Source: Bacteroidales bacterium KHT7
Lineage (GTDB): Bacteria > Bacteroidota > Bacteroidia > Bacteroidales > Bacteroidaceae
Reading direction: 5' to 3'
Length of the DNA: 64,000 nucleotides
Assembly (NCBI GenBank): GCA_900102385.1
Contig: FNBQ01000018.1
Coordinates: 1-64,000, forward strand
Shown here: piece after piece, positions 19,179 through 28,635 of the stretch
How the letters are laid out: each line of letters opens with the position of its first letter
Position numbering within the stretch: position 1 is the stretch's first letter
Position numbers and translations under genes: made by a program
Notes under the pieces: generated by a model
What the model saw: the letters and a program-made list of their open reading frames with translations, nothing else
What the model was told of the DNA's origin: nothing
Database searches by the model: none

Positions 19179-20795
19179 TTATCTTCTTGCTTTTGCTGAA
19201 TATATATCTACTGAGCCCTGCTCGTTTCTTATCCATGGGAACACCTGAATAGTGACATCGATAAGAAGGTTGCGCCCCTTATCTGGGTCACCCTCAATTA
19301 TTGAACTACTTGCAGTTGGTGCACCAAGACCCTTAACATTCTCTATACCTACATAATATGCAGTATTACGAACGATACAGAACTCCATATTGTTCATCTT
19401 AACCGGGTCGCCGGCTGTGATTTCTCTAATCCAGTAAACATAGTAGCAAATACCACCTTTGTAGATGGTAGTCTTGGCTGTTATGTCCTGACCAGTATTC
19501 TTCAATGCTGGAATCTTTTCCAATGTCTCCTTACTGTCAGCAAAATAGCCATCGCAATAGTACAAATCCTGACCTGCTGCATAAGCGCCAAGAACTGCGT
19601 TGCCACCGTTCTGAACGAAATAGCGTTCAGCGTCTGGCGTCAGCGATGCCTTGAATACCACACCTGTACTTACATGCTGCTGCTGCATCTGGCGTGGCAT
19701 TGTATTCTCAAGCGGATAGTCGATTACACACTGTCCATCCACAGTCGAGATGAGTTTTGCAAACTCATCAGGAGTAGCATCGAGTTCGTTAAACTTAGAG
19801 CCACTAAAGAATGTAACCTTATCTACATTGTTATACTTGTCTTCGAATGTAGGGTCGAGAACAAAGAAACCTATAGTAGAATAATAGTCACTTGCGTCAT
19901 ACAAGCCCAATGCGCCAAAGCCTACATTCGACAAAGTTCCTGTCTGGCCGTCTGAACTTTCGAATGTTCCAACATGGCGGAACAGATATGAGCTGTTACG
20001 TTTTCCGCAGATTCGCGCCTCGTTCAAGGTAACATCAGCCAAGTGGTATGTTGTTGTACCCTCAGCAATCGTAACAGGATATACGTTCTCTGGCTTCTTG
20101 CACTGATATACCACCTTTGCGACGCCACGCTCAACAATAAAACTAACGGTAAGTGAGTCTGAACCGTTAAGCAGACGGCCGTCTACATACAAACGGTCGG
20201 CATCGCCGGTGATAGTTACCTGATTATCATCACTACGGCGTGACGCCATAGGAAGTCCGTTAGGTGTAATCTTGCGGTTTGCAAAGTCGTAGTAAGACGG
20301 AGTTGAGTATGTTACGATAGCATCGCGGAAATCCTTCTCAGTCATTCCGTCCCATGCCTTGAAATCGGTATTATTTATAAGGGCATAGAAATGATATCGT
20401 CCCTTCTCATAGTTTTCGTCGGTAACATACGGAATTGGATAATACTTGCTTCCGTTTGTCTTATCATAAGCAATGGTCATCTCATTGTACTTGCCCGAAA
20501 AATCGTTCGCCTCATTTACAGGGAAGTAGAAAATACGCACATTATTGATATCCGACTCACCTTCCAAGACATTATTGTCAGGCACATAGTTAACATCCGA
20601 CTCACGAGTAATCTTTGACTGCAAGCCGCCTTCCTCTCTCTCTACTTGGAAAGCAAACTTAACGACAGCAGTCTTTTCTGAGCCATCTTCAGGGGTTATA
20701 TTTCTTATTGCCTCATCGTTGGTGCATGCAGCCATGAGTAGCACGGCTGCAGACATTCCAACAAATCCACTATATCTAAAATCTATCATAGTCAA
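19179..20795 (-). CDS. Mfa1-like fimbrial major subunit
   Basis: The 538-residue precursor has a lipobox (LLMAAC, near residue 24) followed by TND, then a fimbrillin-type beta-rich body, and ends with a strand-like C-terminal segment VTIQVFPWIRNEQGSVDIY. Bacteroidales fimbrillins are exported as lipoproteins and polymerise by strand exchange after proteolysis. The position between the DUF3868 and Mfa2-like genes supports the call. Confidence 0.8.
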   Translation of the reverse strand: MTMIDFRYSGFVGMSAAVLLMAACTNDEAIRNITPEDGSEKTAVVKFAFQVEREEGGLQSKITRESDVNYVPDNNVLEGESDINNVRIFYFPVNEANDFSGKYNEMTIAYDKTNGSKYYPIPYVTDENYEKGRYHFYALINNTDFKAWDGMTEKDFRDAIVTYSTPSYYDFANRKITPNGLPMASRRSDDNQVTITGDADRLYVDGRLLNGSDSLTVSFIVERGVAKVVYQCKKPENVYPVTIAEGTTTYHLADVTLNEARICGKRNSSYLFRHVGTFESSDGQTGTLSNVGFGALGLYDASDYYSTIGFFVLDPTFEDKYNNVDKVTFFSGSKFNELDATPDEFAKLISTVDGQCVIDYPLENTMPRQMQQQHVSTGVVFKASLTPDAERYFVQNGGNAVLGAYAAGQDLYYCDGYFADSKETLEKIPALKNTGQDITAKTTIYKGGICYYVYWIREITAGDPVKMNNMEFCIVRNTAYYVGIENVKGLGAPTASSSIIEGDPDKGRNLLIDVTIQVFPWIRNEQGSVDIYSAKARR

Positions 20796-20810
20796 TGTAT
20801 TTTTAATAAA

Positions 20811-22106
20811 TTACTGACCCATTGTACGCAAGTTGTTCAAGTTCTGAAGAGCATTGTCCTCGCCTGCATCAACCGCCTTCTGCAACCAAATTTCGGCATT
20901 TGTATAGTCGCCCTTCATCATGTAGCAGACGCCTATATCGTTCCAAGAACGTTCATCCTTGCTGACTGTGTGCAACAATGACAAGGCTGCATCCCACTCG
21001 CGGTTAGCCATCTTGTCGAGAGCCTGCGAGATAACTGGAGCAACGAAGTCTTCACCTTCAGAATACCATACGTTGATGTAACAAGCATCACGCAACTGTG
21101 GATACAACTGCTCCAACATACCGATATATGTTCGTCCGTTTGCGATGCTCATCAAATGTGAGTTACGCTGGTTTTCAGGAACCTCGTGCATGATTCGGAG
21201 TACCTCTTCCTTGTAGTTCATGTCGCTCTTGGCAACCAAGTCCTCAAGTCCCTGCCAGTCGATACCACCAGCCACAATCTCGATTGAGTCGGCAGAGATA
21301 TTGTACTGTTCGCTGATGTACTGCTTCAAAGCATTTGCACGGTCGCCAGACAACTGCATGTTAAAGTCGAGCTCACCTTCTGGAGATGCGTAACCAGAGA
21401 TTGTGATTCCGCTAATCTGTGTACGTGGGTTAGCACGAAGCAACTCGATGGCCTCCTTAATCTTGGTAAGAGTCTCGCGGTTGGTTGAGAAGTCAGGCTC
21501 GATGTTACTCTGACTAACATGGAAACGAACGCTTACGCCACGGTCGCCATTGTCGTTACGCTGGCTGTTTGGACGTATAAATGGATATGCAGTCTGAACA
21601 GCATCACTAAGAGCACCACGGTTTGGCACACCATTATAGATAGGCTTGAATGGAAGGTCTACGCGAACCTCGCCAATCATCTGCGGCTCCAAATCGTATG
21701 TATTACAGCAGTTCTTCATCTCTATATCCAAACGCAGCGAAAGCTTACCGCCCATCCACTCCTCGTATGGGAGAGCCGAACTGTAAACCATTGTAGAACC
21801 GTTGTTCAGATACTTTGCATGAATTGTATTTCCGCTTACGGTACGCTTCTGTGCATTTCGTTTTGCCATCTTTCTGCCTTCTACTACGAATGCAACGAAG
21901 TCTACACCGTGTGATTCATTATACAAATGTGGAGTAACTACGAGCATATTACTCTCGGAAGTAGCGTAGTCGGGAACTGTAACGATGAAGTTCACCAACA
22001 CGTAATTTCCGTCGTGAATAATGCTGAAATTACTTATAAGAAAGTCTTCTGCGCGACTTACGACGCTCATCAACAGGCATAATGCCAACAAAGTTAATTT
22101 CTTCAT
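20811..22106 (-). CDS. DUF3868 / OmpA-like fimbrial operon protein with TPR tail
   Basis: The start at MKKLTLLALCLLMSVVSRA (three codons into the longest frame) gives a signal peptide and about 431 residues. The N-terminal half matches DUF3868, the middle has OmpA-C-like features (ISGYASPEG and a D-R-A-x-A-L-K helix), and the C-terminus has TPR-like helices (SWNDIGVCYMMKGDYTNAEIWLQKA). Such proteins accompany Mfa/Fim loci and probably tie the fimbrial machinery to peptidoglycan. Confidence 0.82.
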   Translation of the reverse strand: MKKLTLLALCLLMSVVSRAEDFLISNFSIIHDGNYVLVNFIVTVPDYATSESNMLVVTPHLYNESHGVDFVAFVVEGRKMAKRNAQKRTVSGNTIHAKYLNNGSTMVYSSALPYEEWMGGKLSLRLDIEMKNCCNTYDLEPQMIGEVRVDLPFKPIYNGVPNRGALSDAVQTAYPFIRPNSQRNDNGDRGVSVRFHVSQSNIEPDFSTNRETLTKIKEAIELLRANPRTQISGITISGYASPEGELDFNMQLSGDRANALKQYISEQYNISADSIEIVAGGIDWQGLEDLVAKSDMNYKEEVLRIMHEVPENQRNSHLMSIANGRTYIGMLEQLYPQLRDACYINVWYSEGEDFVAPVISQALDKMANREWDAALSLLHTVSKDERSWNDIGVCYMMKGDYTNAEIWLQKAVDAGEDNALQNLNNLRTMGQ

Positions 22107-22118
22107 AGTCGCCATATA

Positions 22119-22742
22119 TTACTTAATAACATAAATAAGGTTAATAGCAATCTTTGTCGGAGAGAAGAATGTTTTCTTTCCTTCCTTAATAAAGTCGCCA
22201 CATTCAGGACAATCGAACATCTTGTAGTTGGCATGAATGATGCCGAGACCTATTTCGGCCTCTATATTGAAACGTTTGTTAATGATCCAAGAACGTCCTA
22301 CGCTTGCACCGCCAAGAATAGCCGTACCTTCGTAACGCTTGGTACAAGATCCGTCGACCATAAAGATTGGCACTCGACTGAAATTATACATTCCATAGCC
22401 ACCATGTACGCCGACAAACCACCCGTAAAATCTCTCACAAAACCAGTAGCGACCTTCAAGCGCTCCTGCCATGTGTCTCCACTTTAGATTCTCTCTGAAT
22501 GGCTCCCACACGTTCATACCGCCTTCAAGGTCAACGGTGATATGATCTGTGATACCGACTTCAGCGCCTATGTTCGGGCTCAAGGTCAACCAGTAAGGCA
22601 AGTTCGTTTTGACAGCTATGCGTGGAGCTGGCAAATCTTCAACTCCTGTTTGCGCGCCAACATTCTTAGCATTGGTAAGCAAAAGCAAAAGCATGACAAG
22701 TTTCAGAGTGGAACCTAATTTTTCACTTAAACTTTTACACAT
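22119..22742 (-). CDS. DUF3575 family outer-membrane protein
   Basis: The 207-residue exported protein has the DUF3575 hallmark KTNLPYWLTLSPNIGAEVG after its signal peptide, followed by amphipathic beta strands (YWFCERFYGWFVGVHGGYG) that suggest a small outer-membrane barrel. DUF3575 genes commonly open Mfa/Fim operons. It is the first gene here, with a strong promoter at 22805-22836. Confidence 0.85.
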   Translation of the reverse strand: MCKSLSEKLGSTLKLVMLLLLLTNAKNVGAQTGVEDLPAPRIAVKTNLPYWLTLSPNIGAEVGITDHITVDLEGGMNVWEPFRENLKWRHMAGALEGRYWFCERFYGWFVGVHGGYGMYNFSRVPIFMVDGSCTKRYEGTAILGGASVGRSWIINKRFNIEAEIGLGIIHANYKMFDCPECGDFIKEGKKTFFSPTKIAINLIYVIK

Positions 22743-22804
22743 TTTCTATAGAATTATATGTATCTTCAAGCACTATATAAATAGGCTATTAAACAAAAAT
22801 TTGT

Positions 22805-22836
22805 CAAATATAGTTACTTTCACGAAAATATGCAAA
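22805..22836 (-). promoter_or_regulatory. Promoter of the fimbrial operon
   Basis: TATATTTG (22805-22812) with TTTG (22833-22836) 20 nt upstream on the minus strand. The DNA around it is not flanked by inverted repeats, so no invertible promoter is seen. Confidence 0.75.
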
Positions 22837-22882
22837 ATAAAAATGTGAAATAAAGTGAAAATTTGGTTTTTTGCCTTTTTTT

Positions 22883-22914
22883 TTTGCTAATCGTCCCCTA
22901 ACGCGTTATTTTTG
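22883..22914 (+). promoter_or_regulatory. Promoter of the 22943 thioredoxin-like gene
   Basis: TTTG (22883-22886), a 20-nt spacer and TATTTTTG (22907-22914) on the plus strand, 28 nt before the ATG. Confidence 0.7.
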
Positions 22915-22942
22915 CAGCAATTCGTAACGGAAAAACGTTTTT

Positions 22943-23431
22943 ATGAAGTTATTTTTCTTTTTATTGTGTTTTTCGATAATCTGCAATACCGCACAAGCCG
23001 AATCCTTTCGCGGAAAATTGCCTGCGAACGTAAGCGATTCGACTGCAAAAGCCGACATCGCCGAGGACTTCACCTTCTATATCGGCAAAGAGAAGCACAC
23101 CTTATATAATACGATAAAGGGAAACTCGGTGGTGATATTCTTCAACGTGGAGTGCGAGCATTGTATATCGCTTTTGAAAAAGATGACGAAAGGCAAGGCT
23201 AAGCCGCAGGACAAACGGTATGCCGATGCACCGATAATAATCATAAACATCGGCTTTGACGAGTCGAGCAAGGACTTTGCAAGGCTGAAGATTCCAGAAA
23301 ACTGGATTGTCGGCCAGGAGAACTCGGGGCACTTAATGTTCAGCAAGTTCTACAATCTGAGGAAGTATCCATGCATCTTTCTGATAAACAAAGACAAAGA
23401 GATTGAAAGTCGCCACGGAGTGATAAGGTAA
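22943..23431 (+). CDS. Exported thioredoxin-like protein
   Basis: The 162-residue protein has a signal peptide (MKLFFFLLCFSIICNTAQA). The thioredoxin-like redox site is ECEHC in VIFFNVECEHCISLL, and the cis-Pro loop is YPCIFLINKD. It resembles the C-terminal domains of TlpA/DUF5106-type Bacteroidetes proteins and probably works on periplasmic thiols. It is monocistronic and divergent from the fimbrial operon, so it could serve that operon, but nothing proves the link. Confidence 0.75.
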   Translation: MKLFFFLLCFSIICNTAQAESFRGKLPANVSDSTAKADIAEDFTFYIGKEKHTLYNTIKGNSVVIFFNVECEHCISLLKKMTKGKAKPQDKRYADAPIIIINIGFDESSKDFARLKIPENWIVGQENSGHLMFSKFYNLRKYPCIFLINKDKEIESRHGVIR

Positions 23432-23434
23432 GCT

Positions 23435-23840
23435 TCAAATTCTAATTGACAATGGACAGTTGACAATTGAAATTTGAGAATTGGAAGTTGAAAGATCTTA
23501 ATATCAATTCACGACAACAGGTAGTTGAGAATGTCGTTTCTTTTCAGAATCAATAATTGTCATTTGTCAATTACGAATTGTCAATTGTTTATGTTCTTTG
23601 AAGTAAGCCGACAACAAGGAGGTAGCAAAGGAATAGCAAGCCGAAAGGTACGAGGTAGATTCGGAGTAGACTCGGGATAACAAGCCGGAAGGTTTGGAGT
23701 AGCTACGGGGTAGCAACGGAGTAGGTACGGGGTAGCTACGGGGAAGGTTCGGACAAGCAAGCCAAAATAATTCACAATGGACAATTGACAATGAAAGTTG
23801 AAAAAATCTTTCAAAAATACATTGTCAATTGCAATTTTCG
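23435..23840. repeat. Intergenic composite repeat region
   Basis: This gene-free spacer contains several copies of a TTGACAATT/AATTGTCAA motif on both strands (about 23445-23475, 23555-23590 and 23770-23840). Between them, at about 23615-23755, lies a degenerate tandem array of 10-12-bp units of the type gtagctacggg. The motif blocks on either side of the array are in inverted orientation. No plausible gene is present; short frames here are products of the repeat. Confidence 0.75.
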
Positions 23841-23857
23841 CCCTGGACATATAAGAT

Positions 23858-23895
23858 AAAAAAAAAGAGAAGACTGAAGCGAACCAGTCTTCTCT
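23858..23895 (-). terminator. Terminator of pnp
   Basis: An 11-bp perfect stem (23866-23876 with 23885-23895) is followed leftward by a long T run. Confidence 0.85.
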
Positions 23896-23918
23896 CATTA
23901 TTTTATGCGAAAGAATTA

Positions 23919-26150
23919 TTATTCTTTGTCCTCACGACGTGGACGTGGGCGGCGCTCGCCTTCTGGACGCGGACCGCGGTTCTCGCGACGTGGACGCTCT
24001 GGACGCTCAACGTAATCAGCTGGCTTCTCGAGCAGAACTCTGTGGCTCAACTTGAACTTGCCAGTCTTCTGGTCGATGTCGATGAGTTTAACCTCAATCT
24101 CGTCACCTTCCTTGATTCCTGCCTGTTCTACTGTCTCAAGACGTCTCCAGTCTATTTCAGAGATGTGGAGCAAGCCATCCTTGCCCGGCATGAACTCAAC
24201 GAAGCAGCCATAAGGCATTACGCTGCGAACAACACCCTTGTAAACCTCGCCAACCTCTGGAATTGCAACGATAGCCTTAATCTTAGCAAGAGCAGCCTCG
24301 ATTGCGCTTTTGTCTGGAGCAGAGATAGAAACCTTACCTACACCATCAACCTCCTCGATTGTGATTACAGTACCAGTCTCTTCCTGCATGCTCTGGATAA
24401 TCTTACCGCCAGGACCGATTACAGCACCTATGAAGTCCTTAGGTATTGTAATCATCTCGATGCGTGGTACATGTGGCTTAAGCTCAGCACGAGGCTCAGA
24501 GATTGTCTTCATCATCTCGCCCATGATGTGCTCGCGACCAGCCTTAGCCTGCATCAAAGCCTTCTCAAGAATCTCGTATGACAAACCGTCGCACTTGATA
24601 TCCATCTGAGTTGCAGTAAGACCGTTCTTTGTACCAGTTGTCTTGAAGTCCATATCTCCCAAGTGATCCTCGTCGCCAAGGATATCAGAAAGGATTGCAT
24701 ACTTGTCCTCGCCCGGATTCTTGATAAGACCCATTGCAATACCCGCAACCGGATTCTTGATAGGCACACCGGCATCCATAAGTGCAAGAGTACCAGCACA
24801 AGTTGTTGCCATAGAAGAAGAACCGTTTGACTCAAGAATATCTGAAACTACACGAACTGTGTAAGGATAATCCTCAGGAATCTGTCCCTTGATACCACGC
24901 CATGCAAGATGACCGTGACCAATCTCGCGACGGCCTACGCCACGCTGTGCCTTAGCCTCGCCAGTTGAGAATGGAGGGAAGTTGTAGTGAAGAAGGAAAC
25001 GCTGGTTGTAACGCTCCAAAGCACCGTCAACAAGTTTCTCGTCGAGTTTTGTACCAAGAGTACAAGTTGAGAGAGACTGAGTCTCGCCACGAGTGAAGAT
25101 TGCAGATCCGTGAGGTCCAGGAAGTGGAGAAACCTCGCACCAGATTGGACGGATGTCGGTTGTATGACGACCATCGAGACGAGTACCCTCGTCGAGGATG
25201 CAACGACGCATAGCATCGCGCTCTACATCGTGATAGTAGCGGTCGATAAGAGCGTTCTTCTCTTCAAGTTCCTCAGCAGTCAAGTCTGCGTGAGCGGCAG
25301 CGTAAGCTTCCTTGTAGTCCTCGCGAATCTTCTCGAAAGCCTCTGCGCGTGCATGCTTCTCCAAAGCCTGCTTTGTTACGTCGTAGGCTGGCTGATAGCA
25401 TACCTTCTGAACATCGGCACGCAAATCCTCGTCGTTTACCTCGTGGCAGTACTCGCGCTTAACATCTGTGCCGAGTTCCTTCATCAGTTCCTTCTGAAGT
25501 TGGCACTGTGGCTTGATGGCATCGTGAGCAGCCTTGAGCGCAGCAAGAAGATCTTGCTCAGAAACTTCCTTCATCTCGCCCTCAACCATCATGATGTTCT
25601 CCTCGGTAGCACCAACCATCAAATCCATATCAGCCTCTTTCAACTGCTCGAATGTTGGGTTGATGACGAACTCGCCGTTGATACGTGCTACACGAACCTC
25701 AGAAATTGGACCCTCGAAAGGTATATCAGAACAAGCAAGAGCGGCTGAAGCAGCAAAACCAGCAAGTGCATCTGGCATGTCTACACCGTCTGCTGAGAAC
25801 AGAATCACATTAACATAAACCTCTGCGTGATAGTTTGAAGGGAAAAGCGGACGCAAAGCACGGTCAACCAAACGGCAAGTAAGGATTTCTTCGTCAGAAG
25901 CCTTACCTTCGCGCTTTGTAAAACCGCCCGGGAAACGGCCGTTAGCGGCATACTTCTCTCTATACTCTACCTGAAGAGGCATAAAATCAGTACCAGGTAC
26001 TGCATCTTTTGCGGCACATACAGTGGCCAGGAGCATAGTGTTGCCCATGCGGAGCATCACAGAACCATCGGCTTGTTTTGCCAGTTTTCCAGTTTCAATG
26101 CTGATGGTTCTTCCATCAGGCAATGCAACTGTCTTTGTAATTACATTCAT
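23919..26150 (-). CDS. pnp: Polyribonucleotide nucleotidyltransferase
   Basis: PNPase is a phosphorolytic 3'-5' exoribonuclease involved in mRNA decay. The 743-residue protein has two RNase PH domains joined by a helical domain, a KH domain ([20 protein letters not shown]) and an S1 domain ([20 protein letters not shown]). The C-terminal tail is Arg/Pro/Glu-rich ([16 protein letters not shown]), longer and more basic than in E. coli. It is a single-gene unit. Confidence 0.97.
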   Translation of the reverse strand: MNVITKTVALPDGRTISIETGKLAKQADGSVMLRMGNTMLLATVCAAKDAVPGTDFMPLQVEYREKYAANGRFPGGFTKREGKASDEEILTCRLVDRALRPLFPSNYHAEVYVNVILFSADGVDMPDALAGFAASAALACSDIPFEGPISEVRVARINGEFVINPTFEQLKEADMDLMVGATEENIMMVEGEMKEVSEQDLLAALKAAHDAIKPQCQLQKELMKELGTDVKREYCHEVNDEDLRADVQKVCYQPAYDVTKQALEKHARAEAFEKIREDYKEAYAAAHADLTAEELEEKNALIDRYYHDVERDAMRRCILDEGTRLDGRHTTDIRPIWCEVSPLPGPHGSAIFTRGETQSLSTCTLGTKLDEKLVDGALERYNQRFLLHYNFPPFSTGEAKAQRGVGRREIGHGHLAWRGIKGQIPEDYPYTVRVVSDILESNGSSSMATTCAGTLALMDAGVPIKNPVAGIAMGLIKNPGEDKYAILSDILGDEDHLGDMDFKTTGTKNGLTATQMDIKCDGLSYEILEKALMQAKAGREHIMGEMMKTISEPRAELKPHVPRIEMITIPKDFIGAVIGPGGKIIQSMQEETGTVITIEEVDGVGKVSISAPDKSAIEAALAKIKAIVAIPEVGEVYKGVVRSVMPYGCFVEFMPGKDGLLHISEIDWRRLETVEQAGIKEGDEIEVKLIDIDQKTGKFKLSHRVLLEKPADYVERPERPRRENRGPRPEGERRPRPRREDKE

Positions 26151-26297
26151 CTTAATATCTATTTGTATCTAAAAAAACGCGGTAAAGATAAAGATTTAAA
26201 ACTGTATTCACACCTTATTTTTCACAAAAAGTTTAGATAAAAATAATTTTTATTTATTTTTGATGCCAAAAATGCGTTATAAATCAACGAAGGATTG

Positions 26298-26305
26298 TAT
26301 CTTTG
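26298..26305 (+). promoter_or_regulatory. -7 element of the 26339 gene
   Basis: TATCTTTG on the plus strand lies 33 nt before the ATG. A -33 TTTG is not seen at the usual distance. Confidence 0.5.
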
Positions 26306-26338
26306 CAACTCATATTTATCAAAAAAGCATAAAAATCC

Positions 26339-27484
26339 ATGAAGAAATATCTTTTTGCAATAGGAATGTCAGCACTTGCATTTACCGCGTGCGACAACTC
26401 TCCTAAATTTGTGGTCGAAGGAACCATAAGCAATGCTGCTGATTCAACTCTATATCTCGAGGCTGACGGTCTGAGCGGTATCGAGACTATAGACTCGGTT
26501 AAACTCGGCTCTAACGGAAACTTCAGTTTCAAGGGCGCGCCTTCAGATAATCCAGAGTTCTATCATATCCGTCTGGGAAACAACATCATAAGTTTCTGTG
26601 TCGATTCTACCGAGACAATCAAGATTAAGGCCGATGCCAAGCAGATGGCTGGCAACTACGAGATTGAGGGAAACAACGATGTTGCCGAGATAAAGGAAAT
26701 AGCCCTCAAGCAACTGAAACTGAAGGAGAACATCATCAAACTGCAAGACAACAAGAACATTGCGCCCGGCATTGCCGAAGACAGCATAAAGGCGATGGTT
26801 GAATCGTTCAAGAACGATATAAAGTACAACTACATCTTCAAGGCACCGAACAAACCGGCTTCTTACTTTGCCCTGTTCCAAACTCTTGGCAACTATCTTT
26901 TGTTCGACCCAATGACAAACAAGGACGACATAAAGTGCTTCGCAGCCGTTGCAACAAGTTGGGACGCAGCCTATCCGGAGTCGGAAAGAACAAAGAACTT
27001 GCATAACATAGCCATCCGAGGCATGAACAATACCCGCGCTCCGCAGAGAAAGACGCTGGAGATTGACCCAAGCAAGGTTTCAGAGGCTGGATGCATAAAC
27101 ATCTCGCTGAAGGATGTAAACGGAAAGGTTCGCGACCTTACATCGCTTAAAGGTCAGACAGTATTGCTCGAATTTACCGTATTTGGTGCTCCGCAGTCGG
27201 CACAGCGCAACATGATGCTGCGCGAACTGTACAATAAGTACCACAGCAAAGGCTTCACAATCTATCAGGTTTCGCTCGACGAAGACGAGCACTTCTGGAA
27301 GACATCGGCCGACGCCCTGCCTTGGGTATGCGTAAGAGACGAAAGAGGACTGAGCAGCAGCTATGCAAACATCTACGGAGTTAGCACCGTGCCTTGCATC
27401 TTCCTCATAAACAAAGACAACGAAATAAAGATGCGCAACGAGCAGATTAAAGACCTCGACGCAGCAATACAGTCGCTGTTGTAA
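26339..27484 (+). CDS. DUF4369/thioredoxin-fold lipoprotein lacking the CxxC motif
   Basis: The 381-residue lipoprotein (lipobox AFTAC, Cys18) has an N-terminal DUF4369-like beta domain (residues about 25-120), a helical linker and a C-terminal AhpC/TSA-like thioredoxin fold (about 245-381) with the cis-Pro loop STVPCIFLINKD. The position of the usual WCxxC reads FTVFGAPQSA, so both redox cysteines are missing. It is therefore unlikely to be a classical thiol-disulfide oxidoreductase; a binding role is possible. Confidence 0.78.
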   Translation: MKKYLFAIGMSALAFTACDNSPKFVVEGTISNAADSTLYLEADGLSGIETIDSVKLGSNGNFSFKGAPSDNPEFYHIRLGNNIISFCVDSTETIKIKADAKQMAGNYEIEGNNDVAEIKEIALKQLKLKENIIKLQDNKNIAPGIAEDSIKAMVESFKNDIKYNYIFKAPNKPASYFALFQTLGNYLLFDPMTNKDDIKCFAAVATSWDAAYPESERTKNLHNIAIRGMNNTRAPQRKTLEIDPSKVSEAGCINISLKDVNGKVRDLTSLKGQTVLLEFTVFGAPQSAQRNMMLRELYNKYHSKGFTIYQVSLDEDEHFWKTSADALPWVCVRDERGLSSSYANIYGVSTVPCIFLINKDNEIKMRNEQIKDLDAAIQSLL

Positions 27485-27529
27485 AACAAAGTTTTTTACC
27501 AAAAGATACCAAAGTTAAGAAAAAAACAT

Positions 27530-27537
27530 TATCTTTG
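27530..27537 (+). promoter_or_regulatory. -7 element of greA
   Basis: TATCTTTG on the plus strand, about 127 nt before greA, implies a leader of roughly 120 nt containing the hairpin at 27565-27590. Confidence 0.5.
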
Positions 27538-27564
27538 CAAACAAGATAGTTTTGGGATAAGGGG

Positions 27565-27603
27565 TTCCGGCATAATACAAACTGCCGGAATTCTTTTTCT
27601 TTT
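27565..27603 (+). terminator. Terminator-like hairpin in the greA leader
   Basis: A perfect 8-bp stem (ttccggca 27565-27572 with tgccggaa 27583-27590) is followed by a T-rich tract. It lies between the greA -7 element and the greA start. It may end the upstream transcript or attenuate greA. Confidence 0.7.
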
Positions 27604-27663
27604 TGCGCCTGCCAGAAAACGCGCAAAACCAAATTGAAAAACAAACCAAAATTTTTAATAAAT

Positions 27664-28134
27664 ATGGCTTATATGACTCAAGAGGGCTACGACAAGATGG
27701 TAGCTCAACTTAAACACATGGAAGAAATAGAGCGTCCAGCGGCTTCAGCAGCCATTGCAGAAGCACGCGACAAGGGCGACTTGTCTGAAAACTCAGAATA
27801 CGATGCTGCCAAAGAGGCACAGGGCATGCTCGAGATGCGCATCAGCAACCTCAAAGCCGTGCTCGCCGAGGCTAAGATTATAGACACAAGCAAACTGTCT
27901 ACCGACAGCGTTCAGATTCTTTCTACCGTAGAGATGAAGAACACCAAGACAGGAATGAAGATGAAATACACCATCGTTTCGGAAAGCGAGGCCGACCTGA
28001 AGCATGGCAAGATTTCAATCAAGACTCCTATCGCTCAGGGATTGCTTAACAAGAAGGTTGGCGACATCGCCGAGATTACAATTCCGCAGGGCAAGATAAA
28101 CCTTGAGATTACAAACATTTCTTTCGAGCAGTAA
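27664..28134 (+). CDS. greA: Transcription elongation factor GreA
   Basis: GreA rescues backtracked RNA polymerase. The start at MAYMTQEGYDKM (27664) gives 156 residues, matching the family length. The N-terminal coiled coil carries the active acidic tip DKGDLSENSEYDAAKEAQ, and the C-terminal FKBP-like domain includes SPIAQGLLNKKVGD-type residues (KTPIAQGLLNKKVGD). It is followed 20 nt later by a HIT-family gene. Confidence 0.96.
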   Translation: MAYMTQEGYDKMVAQLKHMEEIERPAASAAIAEARDKGDLSENSEYDAAKEAQGMLEMRISNLKAVLAEAKIIDTSKLSTDSVQILSTVEMKNTKTGMKMKYTIVSESEADLKHGKISIKTPIAQGLLNKKVGDIAEITIPQGKINLEITNISFEQ

Positions 28135-28154
28135 CACTTAAAAACAATACGACT

Positions 28155-28550
28155 ATGGCAACAATTTTCAGTAAGATAGTTGCAGGCGAGATTCCGAGCT
28201 ACAAGGTGGCAGAAAACGATGAGTTCTATGCATTTCTCGACATCGCGCCTCTGGCAAAAGGTCATACGCTCGTTATCCCAAAGAGAGAGGTTGACTATAT
28301 CTTCGACCTCGAGGACGATGAACTGGGACGTATGCACATCTTTGCAAAGCACGTTGCAAACGCCATTAAGGAGGCTTTCCCTTGCATTAAGGTTGGCGTT
28401 GCGGTGCTCGGCCTCGAAGTTCCTCACGCACACATTCATCTTGTGCCGATGAACAGCGAGAACGACATGAACTTCAAGAACCCAAAACTTGAACTCTCAG
28501 CCGATGAATTCAAGGAAATTGCAGCAAAGATTGCCAGCAAGATGAAGTAA
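28155..28550 (+). CDS. HIT family nucleotide-binding protein
   Basis: The 131-residue protein has the histidine-triad motif HAHIHLVPM (residues 91-99) and the family N-terminus TIFSKIVAGEIPSYKVAEND. HIT (Hint-type) proteins hydrolyse adenosine phosphoramidates and related nucleotides in the cytoplasm. It follows greA and is closed by a terminator. Confidence 0.93.
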   Translation: MATIFSKIVAGEIPSYKVAENDEFYAFLDIAPLAKGHTLVIPKREVDYIFDLEDDELGRMHIFAKHVANAIKEAFPCIKVGVAVLGLEVPHAHIHLVPMNSENDMNFKNPKLELSADEFKEIAAKIASKMK

Positions 28551-28582
28551 TCGACATCTTGATTTTTGAAGAGATAAAAAAA

Positions 28583-28620
28583 ACAGACCGCACTTGAAAA
28601 ATGCGGCCTGTTTCTTTTTT
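28583..28620. terminator. Bidirectional terminator between the HIT and SPFH genes
   Basis: A 10-bp stem with one mismatch (28583-28592 with 28602-28611) has a T run on the right and an A run on the left, so it serves both convergent genes. Confidence 0.8.
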
Positions 28621-28635
28621 ATATAGCAATATGCC

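Noticed and set aside
22743-22942. An invertible promoter for the fimbrial operon
   Set aside because: No inverted repeats flank the promoter and no site-specific recombinase is near.
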